Positions 21,801 through 31,930 of a stretch of 64,000 nt of DNA are shown in pieces; position 1 is the stretch's first letter; each line of letters opens with the position of its first letter. Both the position numbers and the translations under genes were made by a program. The notes beneath the pieces were generated by a model. The model saw only the letters and a program-made list of their open reading frames with translations. It did no database searches and was not told the origin of the DNA. Origin of the DNA: Heliocidaris erythrogramma (taxonomy: Eukaryota; Echinodermata; Echinoidea; Camarodonta; Echinometridae); NCBI GenBank assembly GCA_025617745.1, contig CM046856.1, positions 42,647,049 through 42,711,048 on the forward strand, written 5' to 3'.

Positions 21801-23932
21801 TGTGGAGTAGGAATGTATGTTGGCATCCAAATAATGGGTAAGATTAAGCAGGGGCTGCGTGGTAATAAGGGCATTTTGGAAGATTTTCCATAATAGGGCT
21901 GGTTAAATTTTTACTTGAGGGCCGGGTGGTTTGTGGTAGAAGGGACCCGTGGAAGGGACTGATGATCAAGATAGAATGGGCCTTTAGCCCCGAAATTCGT
22001 GGGCCGAATTTGAGTTACCTTCCGCCCCTGATTGTTAATGCAGCATAATTTCTAAAAAATAGAATAATGAGATTTCAAATGCAGTAGCAGTGGAAATTGA
22101 TAAAATCCTATTCCTATACAAAATGAATTCAGAAGACAGGTGTGATGGTAGCCTTCAATCAAGCGGCTGTCTTGCTCTGTCGATCTCCGGTTTGATCCTC
22201 CAAACGCGCGGAATAGTCCTCTGATTGCGCGGGAAGTCGACACACGCGCACACCTTGCTGCATGCCACCTTAAAGCACCCGTCAACGTCATCAATAATAG
22301 GGACTTTTAGAAGCATTGGACTAGTATTTCGTCCCAGTCGACTAATTCGCGCATGTCAACGTCGTCGACTGCCCATGTTGACTACAGTTCTGATCATTTT
22401 AGATTTCACTCGACGTGTACGTACCGTCGACGTCAACCGGAAGTACACACTCAACGGATGAGCATAATAGTTGAGCTGTTCTGATGACGTCATATACGTG
22501 AACCTCGTCGAAGATTTCGGAGCACAGCAAAAACGAAGTGAACACGTTCTCGATTTTGCAAGTCAGGGAGGAGGACTGGGAGAGGGCGAGTGGCGCATGC
22601 GCAGTGGCGTAGAATGATGTCCTTGCGTATCAGTCGACTAAGTGGACGTGCAATTCGAATCGAGAACGTGTTCACTTCGTTTTTGCGGTGCTCCGAAATC
22701 TTCGACGAGGTTCACGTATATGACGTCATCAGAACAGCTCAACTATTATGCTCATCCGTTGAGTGTGTACTTCCGGTTGACGTCGACGGTACGTACACGT
22801 CGAGTGAAATCTAAAATGATCAGAACTGTAGTCAACATGGGCAGTCGACGACGTTGATATGCGCGAATTAGTCGACTGGGACGAAGTACTAGTCCATGCA
22901 CTGCTTCTAAAAGTCCCTATTCATATATTGAAGACGACCGGGAGTATTATGAATCATTCAACAACCTTCCCACATAGGGCAGTACAACTCGTTCGGTTTT
23001 TAACCCACAGATTTAAACGTAAACACTGAACTCTATTGTTCAATGCGTTTAACCAATCAAATAAAAGGAACCGTAACAGAAAAGATTGAGCTCTTCCATT
23101 ATTCAGTGGGGACCGAAAAGGGTAGATAGCGGGATAAAGCTGAAATTATTTATACCTTTCTTTTCTCTTGATAAAAAATCCACTCACAAATAAATGTTTG
23201 CGCATTTTTCAAAAAGAAAATGGTCAACAGTCATACTTTTCTTATATGTGGAAATTATCATGTCCTATTTGCGATAACAAAATAATTTTTAATTTAATTT
23301 ATTTCTTATTTATTTATTTTTTTAATTTGTTTATTTATTTGTTTGTTTTTTTTTTTTGGAGGGGGGGGGGGGGGGTCGCATTGTAATTTTAAGGTGTACT
23401 TTCAGCAGACGTGTAGGCCCATATTGATAAAGTCTGGAACCTCTAATTTATGACACGTTTACCCAAAGAATGCGTACCGTAGTATATTGAGCATGAAACT
23501 TCATCTCGAAACTAAGCTATTAGCTAGATTGCAATATCCAACATCATAATGGTTATGTCTGACAACTGAAAATTTGTGTAAAGAGGCAATAATTATTGAC
23601 AATATAAACTTGCTGTGAATCATTCTGTATATTGTTATTCTCAAGTTGTGTTCAGTCATGTGCAAACTTGAATTTCTCCTGTTGTATATTGACAGTGTAA
23701 ACATGCTGGTAAGACTTGTGAGGCATTATTCTATACATGGTATACAGCGTCATTGTCAGGTATACCTTTTTGTCTTCCTCTATACACAGGTCGAATGTAC
23801 GATGCGACTGGTTCCTATGATACCCCATTCCTCGTTTTTGGTGTTGTACAGTGGGCAGCTGTCCTCCTTCTCTTCTATCTCACCAGATGCTCCAGATGGA
23901 GGCAGACTAATGGCATCAGCAGAAACACATAA
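12667..23932 (+). CDS. SLC16-like monocarboxylate transporter (MFS), four exons, 489 aa
   Basis: Exons 12667-12853, 19635-19775, 20839-21837 and 23790-23932 join with every intron in phase 1 and GT-AG borders, giving 489 residues and TAA. Family members usually have about 450-520 residues. The fold is a 12-helix major facilitator: helices 1-6 span about residues 8-188, a charged cytoplasmic loop about 189-295, and helices 7-12 the rest. Residues 127-146 match the family signature after helix 4 (RFKARLGLANG then SAGVGVG), and MYDATGSYDTPF near the end is typical. The helix-1 motif is unusual (DIRSWVV instead of DGGWGWVV). SLC16 proteins move monocarboxylates or related solutes across the plasma membrane, but the substrate cannot be read here. 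The introns are full of mobile DNA. Confidence 0.88.
13162..13443. mobile_element. 282-bp mariner-like MITE in transporter intron 1
   Basis: Inverted ends CAGTGCGTCCCAGAAAAAA and TTTTTTCTGGGACGCGCTG, flanked by TA on both sides (13160-13161, 13444-13445). Inner arms also pair (ATTTATTGATCATAATTGTG with its partner near 13215). No transposase remains. Confidence 0.8.
13446..14540. other. Transporter intron 1, no gene seen
   Basis: AT-rich intron DNA with one G run at 14045. No repeat pair or coding signal is clear. Confidence 0.4.
14545..14800 (-). mobile_element. Probable LINE 3' UTR fragment, minus strand
   Basis: A (CAAT)n tract followed by CATTTATTTCCACCATAAAA is, on the minus strand, an A-rich LINE 3' end with a short repeat tail, like the tails at 11.4 and 37.5 kb. 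No coding part is visible. Confidence 0.4.
15497..16075. mobile_element. 579-bp element with poly(G)/poly(C) termini
   Basis: The left end is CCCGG, a G run, then GCACTCACAT...ATGTGCCGCTG. The right end is CAGCGGCACACCCACAT...GTTGAGTGC, then a C run and CGGG. The arms are inverted copies, so the homopolymers are the element's own ends. It lies inside the TTAA-flanked element. Confidence 0.7.
16130..16491 (-). pseudogene. THAP-domain protein fragment with two frameshifts
   Basis: Read on the minus strand from the ATG at 16491: MPRRCVVAGCSKGTSDGVSL, then HTFPKD and RKIWISMIKLTRA. These are the THAP features C-x3-C, the HxFPKD turn and the conserved Trp. The remaining ligands appear in the next frame as STVCSDHFREEDFD (C-x2-H). 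A later frame gives LGFAPKNKMLRPTAIP, the usual basic segment with its conserved Pro. Two shifts, near 16363 and 16280, break the reading. THAP domains bind DNA and occur in P and Kolobok transposases and in cellular regulators. Confidence 0.75.
16801..17880. other. Transporter intron 1, no gene seen
   Basis: Unique-looking AT-rich DNA. A TTGGGCA phrase recurs between 16880 and 17020, too diverged to define a unit. Confidence 0.4.
17890..18800. repeat. GC-rich repeat array, + orientation copy
   Basis: A block starting GACAGTAACAGACTTCTCAG at about 17967 recurs at about 18569, including AACCAGGGGGCACAAGGGGG and a lysine-like A-rich tract. Between and after lie units containing GGTGCTACGAGCCGTTATCT, GCACCCACCCCTGTT and CAGTGCAGTATTGCGTC. 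The same units are found inverted at 33.5-35.2 kb. The short basic open frames are repeat readings. Confidence 0.75.
18801..19634. other. Transporter intron 1 end, C runs
   Basis: C runs at about 18870, 19201-19220 and 19520-19535 sit in otherwise AT-rich DNA. The acceptor TTCTTTTTAG precedes exon 2. No other gene is seen. Confidence 0.4.
19635..19775 (+). CDS. Transporter exon 2 (helices 2-4)
   Basis: 141 bases between acceptor TTTTTAG and donor GTGACT, phase 1 at both ends. Codes VLSGALCKRFGSRSVLMGSG and the following helix, matching the SGALxxRFGxRxV loop between helices 2 and 3 of SLC16 proteins. Confidence 0.87.
19776..20838. other. Transporter intron 2
   Basis: Contains a C run near 20468-20483 and a (TA)n tract at 20788-20810. 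An exon-like segment at 20686-20755 is framed by TTTTAG and GTAAGA and reads GISVPGYGTA at its end, but it has stops in the needed frame. Confidence 0.4.
20839..21837 (+). CDS. Transporter exon 3 (helices 4-10 and central loop)
   Basis: 999 bases between CTCTCCAG and GTAAGA, phase 1 at both ends. Opens with GFGYGLAYTPCFIAV, then the signature RFKARLGLANG. A charged loop (about 189-295) rich in Glu, Arg and Lys separates the two halves. ARTPSYLIFLVCLIG opens the second half. The large exon 3 is common in SLC16 genes. Confidence 0.9.
22296..22921. mobile_element. 626-bp fold-back element in transporter intron 3
   Basis: Arms of about 260 bp (22296-22555 and 22658-22921) are nearly perfect inverted copies, starting AATAGGGACTTTTAGAAGCA and ending CTGCTTCTAAAAGTCCCTATT, around a loop of about 102 bp. 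Each arm holds a full TGACGTCA octamer (22484-22491, 22721-22728) and GTCGAC sites. No transposase is present. If transcribed with the pre-mRNA it would form a long duplex. Confidence 0.9.
22922..23789. other. Transporter intron 3, distal part
   Basis: AT-rich DNA with a T/G run near 23346-23376. Ends in the acceptor CTATACACAG. No gene seen. Confidence 0.4.
23790..23932 (+). CDS. Transporter exon 4 (helices 11-12, stop)
   Basis: Begins after CTATACACAG and joins exon 3 as G|GT to read GRMYDATGSYDTPFLVFG, a strong match to the helix 10-11 region of monocarboxylate transporters, then VVQWAAVLLLFYLTR (last helix). TAA at 23930-23932 leaves a short C-terminal tail of 16 residues. Confidence 0.87.
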
Positions 23933-24302
23933 TAAGACCAAAGGCAGTTTCGTAGCTACTGTAGTAAAGGAAAGATGTGAAGGAGGAACGGCAACACCCC
24001 CTCCCCTTATGATCTCGAATGTTACCCCCCCCCCCCCATTATTTTTGGTGCCCACCACCACCACACGGTGCCAGTGCCCCTCATTGGATTGATCCACGGT
24101 ACGCCTTTGACAATGGGTTCCCAGAGCATAATATTGTAATAAGGAAATCAGGAAACAACACCCCAAGATCGTCCAGAACAATCCCTGCAGTCGTATATAT
24201 GAAACATAACGTTGTCTTTGCATTGAATTTATTTTATTGATTCATCTGTCATTTAACAAAAATTAATCTTCCATTGGTTATGAATATCAAAGGACCTTTC
24301 AC

Positions 24303-24308
24303 AATAAA
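24303..24308 (+). promoter_or_regulatory. Candidate poly(A) signal of the transporter gene
   Basis: AATAAA about 370 bases after the stop codon is the first canonical hexamer downstream in the + direction. The 3' UTR would contain the C run at 24027. AT-rich DNA makes chance hits common. Confidence 0.35.
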
Positions 24309-24454
24309 ATTACAAATAACAGTAAGGTGTACAGGTGTACAGGTATACATTATAACGTGAACCATGCAAATATCAGAATGAAGTGTAAACGAGAATAGGA
24401 TTTACAAATTAGTTTAGAAACTAAATGCAATGCCGAATTTTGAAACTGCGTTGC

Positions 24455-24540
24455 TGCATGGATCATGATGCTGTATGGATCATGCTGCTGCGTGGATCAT
24501 GCTGCTGTATGGATCTTGTTGCTGCATGGATCATGTTGAA
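24455..24540. repeat. 18-bp minisatellite
   Basis: About five copies of GCTGCTGYRTGGATCATG-like units. The forward reading gives repeated W-M-D-type hexapeptides, an artefact of an 18-bp period. Confidence 0.75.
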
Positions 24541-25259
24541 AATTGGTTGGTTTTCTTCCAGGAAACTGAGTGAAGGAAATCGTTCCTGTCTTTTTTATTA
24601 TATTCTTCTAGAACAAATTCTCTACAGAAGACCGAGAGCTATTAGCGGCGATTCCTTGCCATGACGAAGGGGCGGGGATGACATGCGAGCTTATAATGTT
24701 AAATTATATCGATTTTAGTGATCAATATGTTATGCGAGGGAGCGAGTAAAAGTTTATAGGCCTATTTGCTTATATAACTGCTGACACCTTGCATTCAAGT
24801 GGAATTCTAAATGCAAACATAATTCTGCAATTACCTGCCTGTTCCGTCATTGATAATAAGAGGACACGATTTTCGCATAAATTTGCGTGAGACTGTTCAC
24901 AATGTTCATATCTGTAGTAGAAAGCCCGAGAGCTTCTTTATCGTTAAATCTTTATTTAGTATTACGTGAGGGAGGCATTATGAAGGTAATTGCTTCCTCC
25001 CACGAATTAAAGTCGTTGCGCTTTATTGTGATTTCCGTTGGTTATTACGATTTATATAAAATCGGTTATAGCTTAATATTAGTCATAACTTTCATAATGT
25101 TGAATAAACTGAAATCATATATATGTGATAATGTGAGGGAACTTAGCGACCAAGATTATAAAAAAAATTATTCCTGTGGGCACAGCTGATTCTAATACAT
25201 TTTGTTCATCCTCTGTTGAAAGTATTTCGCTTTTTTCGTATTTGTTTTGGGAATGCCCT
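24541..25259. other. Intergenic, no gene seen
   Basis: AT-rich DNA. The 100-codon open frame at 24887-25189 has no recognisable domain or splice support. Confidence 0.35.
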
Positions 25260-25480
25260 GTTTACGCATCAATAGGCCTGTTTACAAAGTTATTCAAATT
25301 TTATGCATACTTTTAAAACAAAGGTTGTTCTTGACAACCTCAAAGCTTGTCAGAGACTTGTCAGAGGCTTGTCAGACGTAGCAACAAGTAATGATGCAAA
25401 CTGGATTCCGTGTATTGTAGTTCATTCATTAATAATAGGTTAATGGAATACCTCGTTACTTTGTAAACGAGTCTATTCAT
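25260..25480. repeat. Dispersed fold-back repeat family, partial copy A
   Basis: Carries AATAGGCCTGTTTACAAAG, AACAAAGGTTGTTCTTGACA and GCTTGTCAGA phrases that recur, sometimes inverted, at 28.99-29.24 kb and 34.26-34.40 kb. Confidence 0.6.
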
Positions 25481-25751
25481 TCAATCTCTGTTGTGAACAA
25501 TATGCATTTGAATTAAATTTCCTTTGTATTCGGTTTACCAAAGGGTAAAAAGTCTAGCTTTGATTTTGGTCATTTTATATGCAAAAGACTACATGTTCTC
25601 TGCGAGATGCAAGAGGGAACGGCAGTCTTAAATGCAATTTGTAACCCTTATTACTATGGATGAATGGAAACACTGTCATGAATGTGTAACTGATGTATGT
25701 TTTTACCGATATGTCACATGTATTTTGTTCCAATTGATTGTTTATTTTTAT

Positions 25752-26175
25752 GTTCAAGAATGATTGAATAAAATCTTTCATTGAATGAAAGAAAATTGCA
25801 TAAGGTGTTTAAAAAAAATGATACTTTACTCAAAAGTAATAACTCGTATCAGACTGAGGTTTTCACATTGTAAAGTTGAAGTGTACATGTATAAAATTTA
25901 TTTAGAATAAGTTCTGTGAAATTTATATGATTAATATTCTTAAATAATGCTCTGAATATTTATTTTGCTTGTGTTCAAGAATGATTGAATACAATCTTTC
26001 ATTTTCACTGAATGAAAGGAAAAGTTGCATTAGGTGTTTAACAAAACAGCTGACACATTAATAACTCAAAAGTAATAACTCGTATTCTAAAGTTGGATAT
26101 AAAATTTATTTGGAATAAGTTCTGTGAAATTTCTTTGATTAATATATTTAAAAAATAATGCTTTGAATATTTGAT
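25752..26175. repeat. 222-bp direct tandem duplication
   Basis: GTTCAAGAATGATTGAATA at 25753 recurs at 25975. The following sequence, including AAAAGTAATAACTCGTAT and AATAAGTTCTGTGAAATT, is repeated in the same order with small indels. Confidence 0.75.
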
Positions 26176-26337
26176 AAGATTTTCCTGTTTTTATATAAGG
26201 GCGAAAATTTGTACTTCAACATTGTTCACGGAGTGTCTTTATTTATTGTTTGCTATATTAACTATTCATCTCCGAGCAGAACTGCAATTTTTTAGATAAT
26301 ATATACCCATATAAATAAATATACATATATATAATTA

Positions 26338-26372
26338 TCGTAGCTTAAATCAAAACTTTGATTTAAGCTACG
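26338..26372. repeat. 32-bp palindrome and 1.4-kb-apart direct repeat
   Basis: GTAGCTTAAATCAAA and TTTGATTTAAGCTAC form a near-perfect palindrome. The right half and about 80 following bases (to CCTTACAATT) recur at 27742-27846, beyond the intervening MITE. Confidence 0.7.
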
Positions 26373-26564
26373 CAACCATTATTCTATTATTTCCAGGAGA
26401 ATTGCCAAAGCTGTTTTATATGATATTTCCTTACAATTCTAATGTATACATGCATCTCAAAGCATTCGCTTGGATCCAGCTGAGGCATGCGGCTTATCTT
26501 TGTTCAAAACTAACCTGACCCTGACAAAGGAATTAATTAATGAGGTTGAAGATTTGTCAATCTG

Positions 26565-27033
26565 TCGGTCAATATGCCTGTTTACTAAGTGTATTTAAAT
26601 TTATGCATGTTTCTCTCCAGAATCCTTAGCTACCAACTATTCAGTGCACCTGATATGCATAATGGAATCTCTATGGATGGAATTCATTTTGCATACATTA
26701 TATGTTGCTATGTCGGGCAAGCCTCTGGCAAGCTTTATACACTATGAACACGGTAACAAAGAGAGCGGACAATTTATGCAGCTCCTCATTGTACCCTCCA
26801 CAATAGCTCTAGTAAACAAAAGGACATCCCTTCATTGCTATTATGTGACACCTGTTCTACATATTTTTACAGGATAGCAATGAATGGATGTTCTTTTGTT
26901 AACCAGTGCAATTGTGAAGGGTACAATGAGGAGCAGCATAAATTGTCCGCTTCTTTGTTCGTCATGTTCACAGTGATAGTAGTCAAGAGAAACATTTGTT
27001 CAAGAAGTATGCATAAAATAAGTAAACAGGTCT
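26565..27033. mobile_element. Fold-back repeat family, copy B
   Basis: The two halves are inverted: GCGGACAATTTATGCAGCTC at 26765 pairs with GAGCAGCATAAATTGTCCGC at 26932. The ends carry CCTGTTTACT and AGTAAACAGG. The short open frames merely read the palindrome. Confidence 0.75.
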
Positions 27034-27038
27034 ATTAA

Positions 27039-27645
27039 AGGCCAAGTCCACCCTAACAAAAAGTTGATTTGAATAAATAGAGAAAATCCAACAAGCATAC
27101 CACTAAAAATTTCATCAAAATAGGATGTAAAATAAGAAAGTTATGGTATTTTAAAGTTTCGCTTAATTTCGCAAAACAGTTGTATGCACATCCTGCTCAG
27201 TATGGAAATGAGGGAACCAGTGACGTCACCCACTCACTATTTCTTTCGTATTTTATTACATGAAATACGAAATATTTTAATTTTTCCTTGTTATAATGTG
27301 AAACAAGGTTTGATTCCTCGCTGAACGTGTGTAATTGCCATTGTTGCAACCTATATACACAATTCAATGAGAGCTTCCTAATTGTGGTGAAATCTGCAGA
27401 AATTAAAATATTCTATATTTCACATAATAAAATACAAAAGAAATAGTGAGTGGTTGACGTCACTGGTTCCCTCATTTCCATACTGAGCAGGATGTGCATA
27501 TAACTGTTTTGCGAAATTAAGCGAAACTTTAAAATACCATAACTTTCTTATTTTACATCCTATTTTGATGAAATTTTCAGTGTTATGCTTGTTGGATTTT
27601 TCTCTATTTATTCAAATCAACTTTTTGTTAGGGCGGACTTGGCCT
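27039..27645. mobile_element. 607-bp palindromic MITE with TTAA duplication
   Basis: Ends AGGCCAAGTCCACCCTAAC and GTTAGGGCGGACTTGGCCT, with TTAA at 27035-27038 and 27646-27649. Arms of about 250 bp pair over almost the whole length, including ATAACTTTCTTATTTTACAT. The AGG terminus plus TTAA resembles the element at 14.9 kb, so Kolobok-type mobilisation is plausible. Confidence 0.85.
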
Positions 27646-27649
27646 TTAA

Positions 27650-28129
27650 ATCTGGTGTCGCTGAAACTACTGGCCAGCCTCACTGGTCTAGTGGTTAAGG
27701 CTTTGCAAAAATTTCAAAGAAGGAGGACAGCTCTGGGGAACTTTGATTTAAGCTACGCAACCATTATTCTCTCATTTTCATTTCTCACAATTATATTATT
27801 TCCACGAGAGTTGCCAAAGCTGTTGTATAGGTTATTTCCTTACAATTATATATATATATATATATATATATCATGACTTCTGCAATATTATATGAGAACG
27901 TTCAGAAATGTAGTACGGAGGTGCTAGGTGCAGGGAAATTAAAATCAAATTCTTTCTCCGTTCAGTATGCATGTTTTTATATTTTACATTCATTACACTT
28001 GGTTTGCATCAATTGTATGTTTATCTTTTATTTCATCATGGATTAGATCAGTTTGCAACTTGATTATTTTCCCCTATTGTTTCTTCAGTCGTATTTATCC
28101 TGCCAAAGTCGTAATCAAAGAATAAGTAA
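27650..28129. other. tRNA-like fragment and (TA)n tract
   Basis: CACTGGTCTAGTGGTTAAGGC at about 27683 resembles a pol III A box of a tRNA-derived SINE, but no B box follows, so only a fragment remains. A (TA)n tract lies at 27847-27872. No gene is seen. Confidence 0.4.
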
Positions 28130-28432
28130 AACCGACCGCATACACTATACGATCTGAGATATATTGCAAGCCTCTTTGTAGGAGTAAAAGCCAAATCGTA
28201 GTGACGTCTGACTATTCGCCCGATTGTCTACGATTTGAAGCCGATTTGCACTTTTATCCGACTATAAGGATTGTAATGCCCCAAATTTTCTATTTGTAGC
28301 ATTCTTATCATTATTCAGAACCTCACGCAGGAAGATAATAATATTTATATAAATTTTCATATTAAATGCAATTGCGATTTTTTTTTTTCGGAAATCGGAT
28401 CGCAGAAGGACCGTATATGGTGTGCGGTAGGC
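28130..28432. mobile_element. ~300-bp MITE, copy 1
   Basis: Left ACCGACCGCATACACTATAC and right GTATATGGTGTGCGGTAGG are imperfect inverted ends. The inner phrase AATCGTAGTGACGTCTGA...GATTGTCTACGATTTGAAG recurs at 46.3 kb in VPS13B. Confidence 0.65.
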
Positions 28433-28699
28433 TTAATGTAACATTGTTGTGCATGTCTTCCATGTATGAACAAGTCTTCTTAGACTGTTTTACATTTTCA
28501 TGGGATACTCAGAGTTGAATGTAATTAATGGATGATGAATGTGTTTGTATTTAATTTTGTTTATTAAAATTATTTTTACCATAATGAAGTCCAGTGGATT
28601 ATAAATTTAAAAATAGGCATACTTGCAACAATATAATTGTTATATATATATCTGTGTGTATGTGAGTGGGTGTGTGTGTGTGCGTGTGTGTGTGAGAAG

Positions 28700-29245
28700 G
28701 GGGCACAAGCACTATGAACATGGCGAACAAAGAAGCGGACAAAATATACAGCTCCTCATTGTACCTCCCACAATTGCCCTGGTACACAAAAGAACATCCC
28801 TTCATTGCTATTATGTATAGAACAGGTGTCACATGCATATTCACCTGGTCTTGTGGAGGGTACAATGAGGAGCTGTATATTTTGTCCGCTCTCTTTGTCA
28901 TCGTGTTCATAGTGAAGTCAGAAAGAATTCTGGCAAGCAAAAAAGTTTGTTTGTTTCATGTGTCCGATGGACCGTTACAGGGATGAGACACGCGATAGCT
29001 CTGTATATAATACACCTGTTTACTAATTCTATGCATACTTCTTGAACAAAAGTTGCTCTTAACAACTCAAAAGCTTGCCATAGGCTTGCCTGACATAGCT
29101 ACAACTAATTTATGCAAAGTGGATTCCATCCATAGAGATGTTATTATGCATAGCAGATGCACTAAATAGTTGGTAGCTAAGGATTCTGGAGAGAAACGTG
29201 CATAAATTTAAATACACTTAGTAAACAGGCCTATTGCGATGTCTA
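28700..29245. mobile_element. Fold-back repeat family, copy C (composite)
   Basis: GAAGCGGACAAAATATACAG and CTGTATATTTTGTCCGCT form inverted halves, as in copy B. The segment from about 29008 matches copy A in part, and its end (TAGTTGGTAGCTAAGGATTC) is the complement of the start of copy B. A (GT)n tract precedes it at 28655-28694. Confidence 0.7.
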
Positions 29246-29249
29246 GTGT

Positions 29250-30430
29250 TGAATGTCGCTGCGCTGGTTTCTTGACCGGATTTTATGTAAGAAGTTTTGA
29301 CGTGAGACGCATGCTTGGACCGCTGGCATTTTGCTCACCGCGCAATCTCTCCATTGAGTTTGGGCATGTGGCCGAAGACCAGCACCCTTATGCCGAAAAC
29401 CGGCTCCAAGACAGCGAAAATGAAAATTCATACTGCCACGGCAGCTCTCCATGTTTTCGTTCAATAAAAACATAAATTAAAAAAAAGCCCCTTCAATTTT
29501 TCGGATTTTTCTTTGGTTAAAACTGAAACAAAAAGGTCTTCCATGATTTGAGTGAAAAAATGAAATTAATTCTGTAATAAAGGTTTATGATGTAGGATTT
29601 TGTCTTACGTGGCCGAAGACCAGCGTCAAATGGCTGTCATCATGGGATATTTGCCTTTTACCATGGTTACGGACATATTTCGAGAGGGCTCCTCTGCTAA
29701 TATCATTTTATTTACCCTAAGGAAGCTTGACACCAAAAATGGTGCTTTGGGGCGTCTGAAATATGATTTTGTCTGACGTGGCCGAAGACCAGCATAAATG
29801 GCGCTTATCTTGATTACTTGCCTGTTGCCATGGTTACGGACATATTTCGAGAGGTCTCCTCGACTGAAATCATTTTATATACCCTAAGGAAGCTTCACAC
29901 CCAAAACGGCGCTTTTGTCCGGCGTGTCATGATAATCGAAACTTTTGACCCGAACCCACCCCACTATTATTATATCTGGACCTCCCCTATAGGGAAACTT
30001 CTCACCAAAAATGGTGCTTTTGGGCGTCCGAAATAGGATTTTGTCTTACGTGGCCGAACACCAGCAAAAATGGCGGTTATCTTGAATATTTGCATGTTAC
30101 CATGGTTACGGACATATTTCGCTAGGGCTTCTTGGCTAATATCAATCTATATACCATAAGGAAGCTTCACACTAAAAATGGTGCTTTGGGGTGTCTGAAA
30201 TATGATTTTGTCTGAAGTGGCCGAAGACCAGCATAAATGGCGGTTATCTTGAATATTTGCCTGCTGCCATGGTTACGGACATATTTCGAGAGGGCTCCTC
30301 GACTGAAATCATTTTATATACCCTAAGGAAGCTTCACACCCAAAACGGCGCTTTTGTCTGGCGTGTCACGATAATCGAAACTTTTGACCCTAACCCACCC
30401 CACTATTATTATATCTGGACCTCCCCTATA
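29250..30430. repeat. Tandem repeat with ~165-bp modules and a ~437-bp higher-order unit
   Basis: The phrase GTGGCCGAAGACCAGC occurs at about 29368, 29610, 29778, 30051 (one change) and 30214. CATGGTTACGGACATATTTCG follows in four modules. The block 29776-30210 and that from 30212 match as a unit of about 437 bp. Similar open frames at 29818 and 30257 reflect the repeat. Confidence 0.8.
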
Positions 30431-31257
30431 CGAATTCGTATAATACTTTGTTAATCTTATGGATAAATGAATCGGGAATGGAAACTATACTGGTTAATTA
30501 TAACAACTAGGATAAAGCAAAAGTTTTAACAATTCGAATGTTTCCCTACAATGAAAGATTTATGGCTTTTCATTAGTTCAGTTGAGATTTTGATATTTGA
30601 TCAAATTCTTTGGAGTTGTGCCATTCTATATCTTCAAAGAGTAGGATAGATTGATTCCAAGAATTGTCAAAACATTAACGAAATAGATATTTAATAAAAT
30701 TACTGGGTTTTGTATGTTACATTGTCCTATAAACATTGCTTTCATCTTTTCATTATAACTTAATGAAAGTGACGAACAAATTGGAAAGTCATCAAGTAAA
30801 GCTGTCAATTAAGAATATGATTCGGAATTCGACAAAATACTGTCATGTCGTCTGCGTACATGGAAAGTTTAATATCATGAGAAGCGTTTAATTCTATATG
30901 CCTTGGATTTTTTTTATTCATTCTGATATTTATAGCCAATGTTTCGATCGCTAAATTAAAGAGGTATGGGGATAAAGGATCCCCTTGTCTGACCCCTTGT
31001 CTGACCCCTTTTCCTACTGGAAAAAAGTCCAGTTGAAATGTTATCGTTCATTACGCAGCTTTCTATGTCCTTATACAGAACATTGACAAAATTGCAAAAA
31101 AAAATATTTCCAAAGTTGACGCATTGCATTGCTTCTATAGTTCTATTAGAAATTGGTGATTATAAAGGAATCAACAGTTTTTTTGAAATCGAGACTTAAT
31201 AGAATGTCCAATACGTTTAAGTCTATAGTAAAACATGGTCTCTATCACTGTTCTCAC

Positions 31258-31790
31258 AGGGCAACCTCGCTAGTCATAAGGACCGCTAGTCATAATGACC
31301 GCTATTCATAAGGACCGCAATTCATAACGTGTAAGTTCCTATACCTGAAGGTCCGCTATTCATAAAACGGAAAGAGGGTCACTATTCATAAAGTAATAAG
31401 GACCATTATTCATAAAGACCGCTATTCATAATGTGAGATGATTCATAATACGGATTGAGGGTTGCTATTCATGATAGAAAAGGGTCGCTATTCATAATAC
31501 CCTCGTAATAATTCATAATACCCTCATTTCGTATTACGAATAGCGACCCTCTTCTCCTATTATGAATAGCGACCCTCAATCTGCATTATGAATAGCGGCC
31601 CTCATTTGGTATTATGAATAGCGACCCTCTTCTCCTATTATGAATAGCGACCCTCATTCCGTATTATGAATAGGGACCCTCTTCTCGTATTATGAATAGC
31701 AGTCCTTATGAATAATGACGCTTATGAATAATGAGCCTTTTCTCCAAGTTATGAATAGCGGTCCTTATGACTAGCGAGCGAACCCCGTTC
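31258..31790. mobile_element. Fold-back element made of ATTCATAA modules, inside the LINE
   Basis: CTCGCTAGTCATAAGGACCG on the left and CGGTCCTTATGACTAGCGAG on the right are inverted ends. The interior has over 20 copies of GCTATTCATAA or TTATGAATAGCG, on the + strand in the left half and inverted in the right half. It splits the LINE reading between VAFIKD/KLYCQNG and the next domain. Confidence 0.8.
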
Positions 31791-31930
31791 TGACAGTACA
31801 GCTTCTCCGCTATATATACAGTATCTTTAATAAAGGCAACTTCATCTGCATGTACTATTGACGATAAAATAGTTTTAAGTCTCTGAGCCAGGGCTTTAGA
31901 ACCTGTCTTTATATCGACAATTATTTTTTT

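Noticed and set aside
24887-25189. A 100-codon + strand frame with hydrophobic stretches
   Set aside because: AT-rich intergenic DNA with no family match, start context or splice signal.
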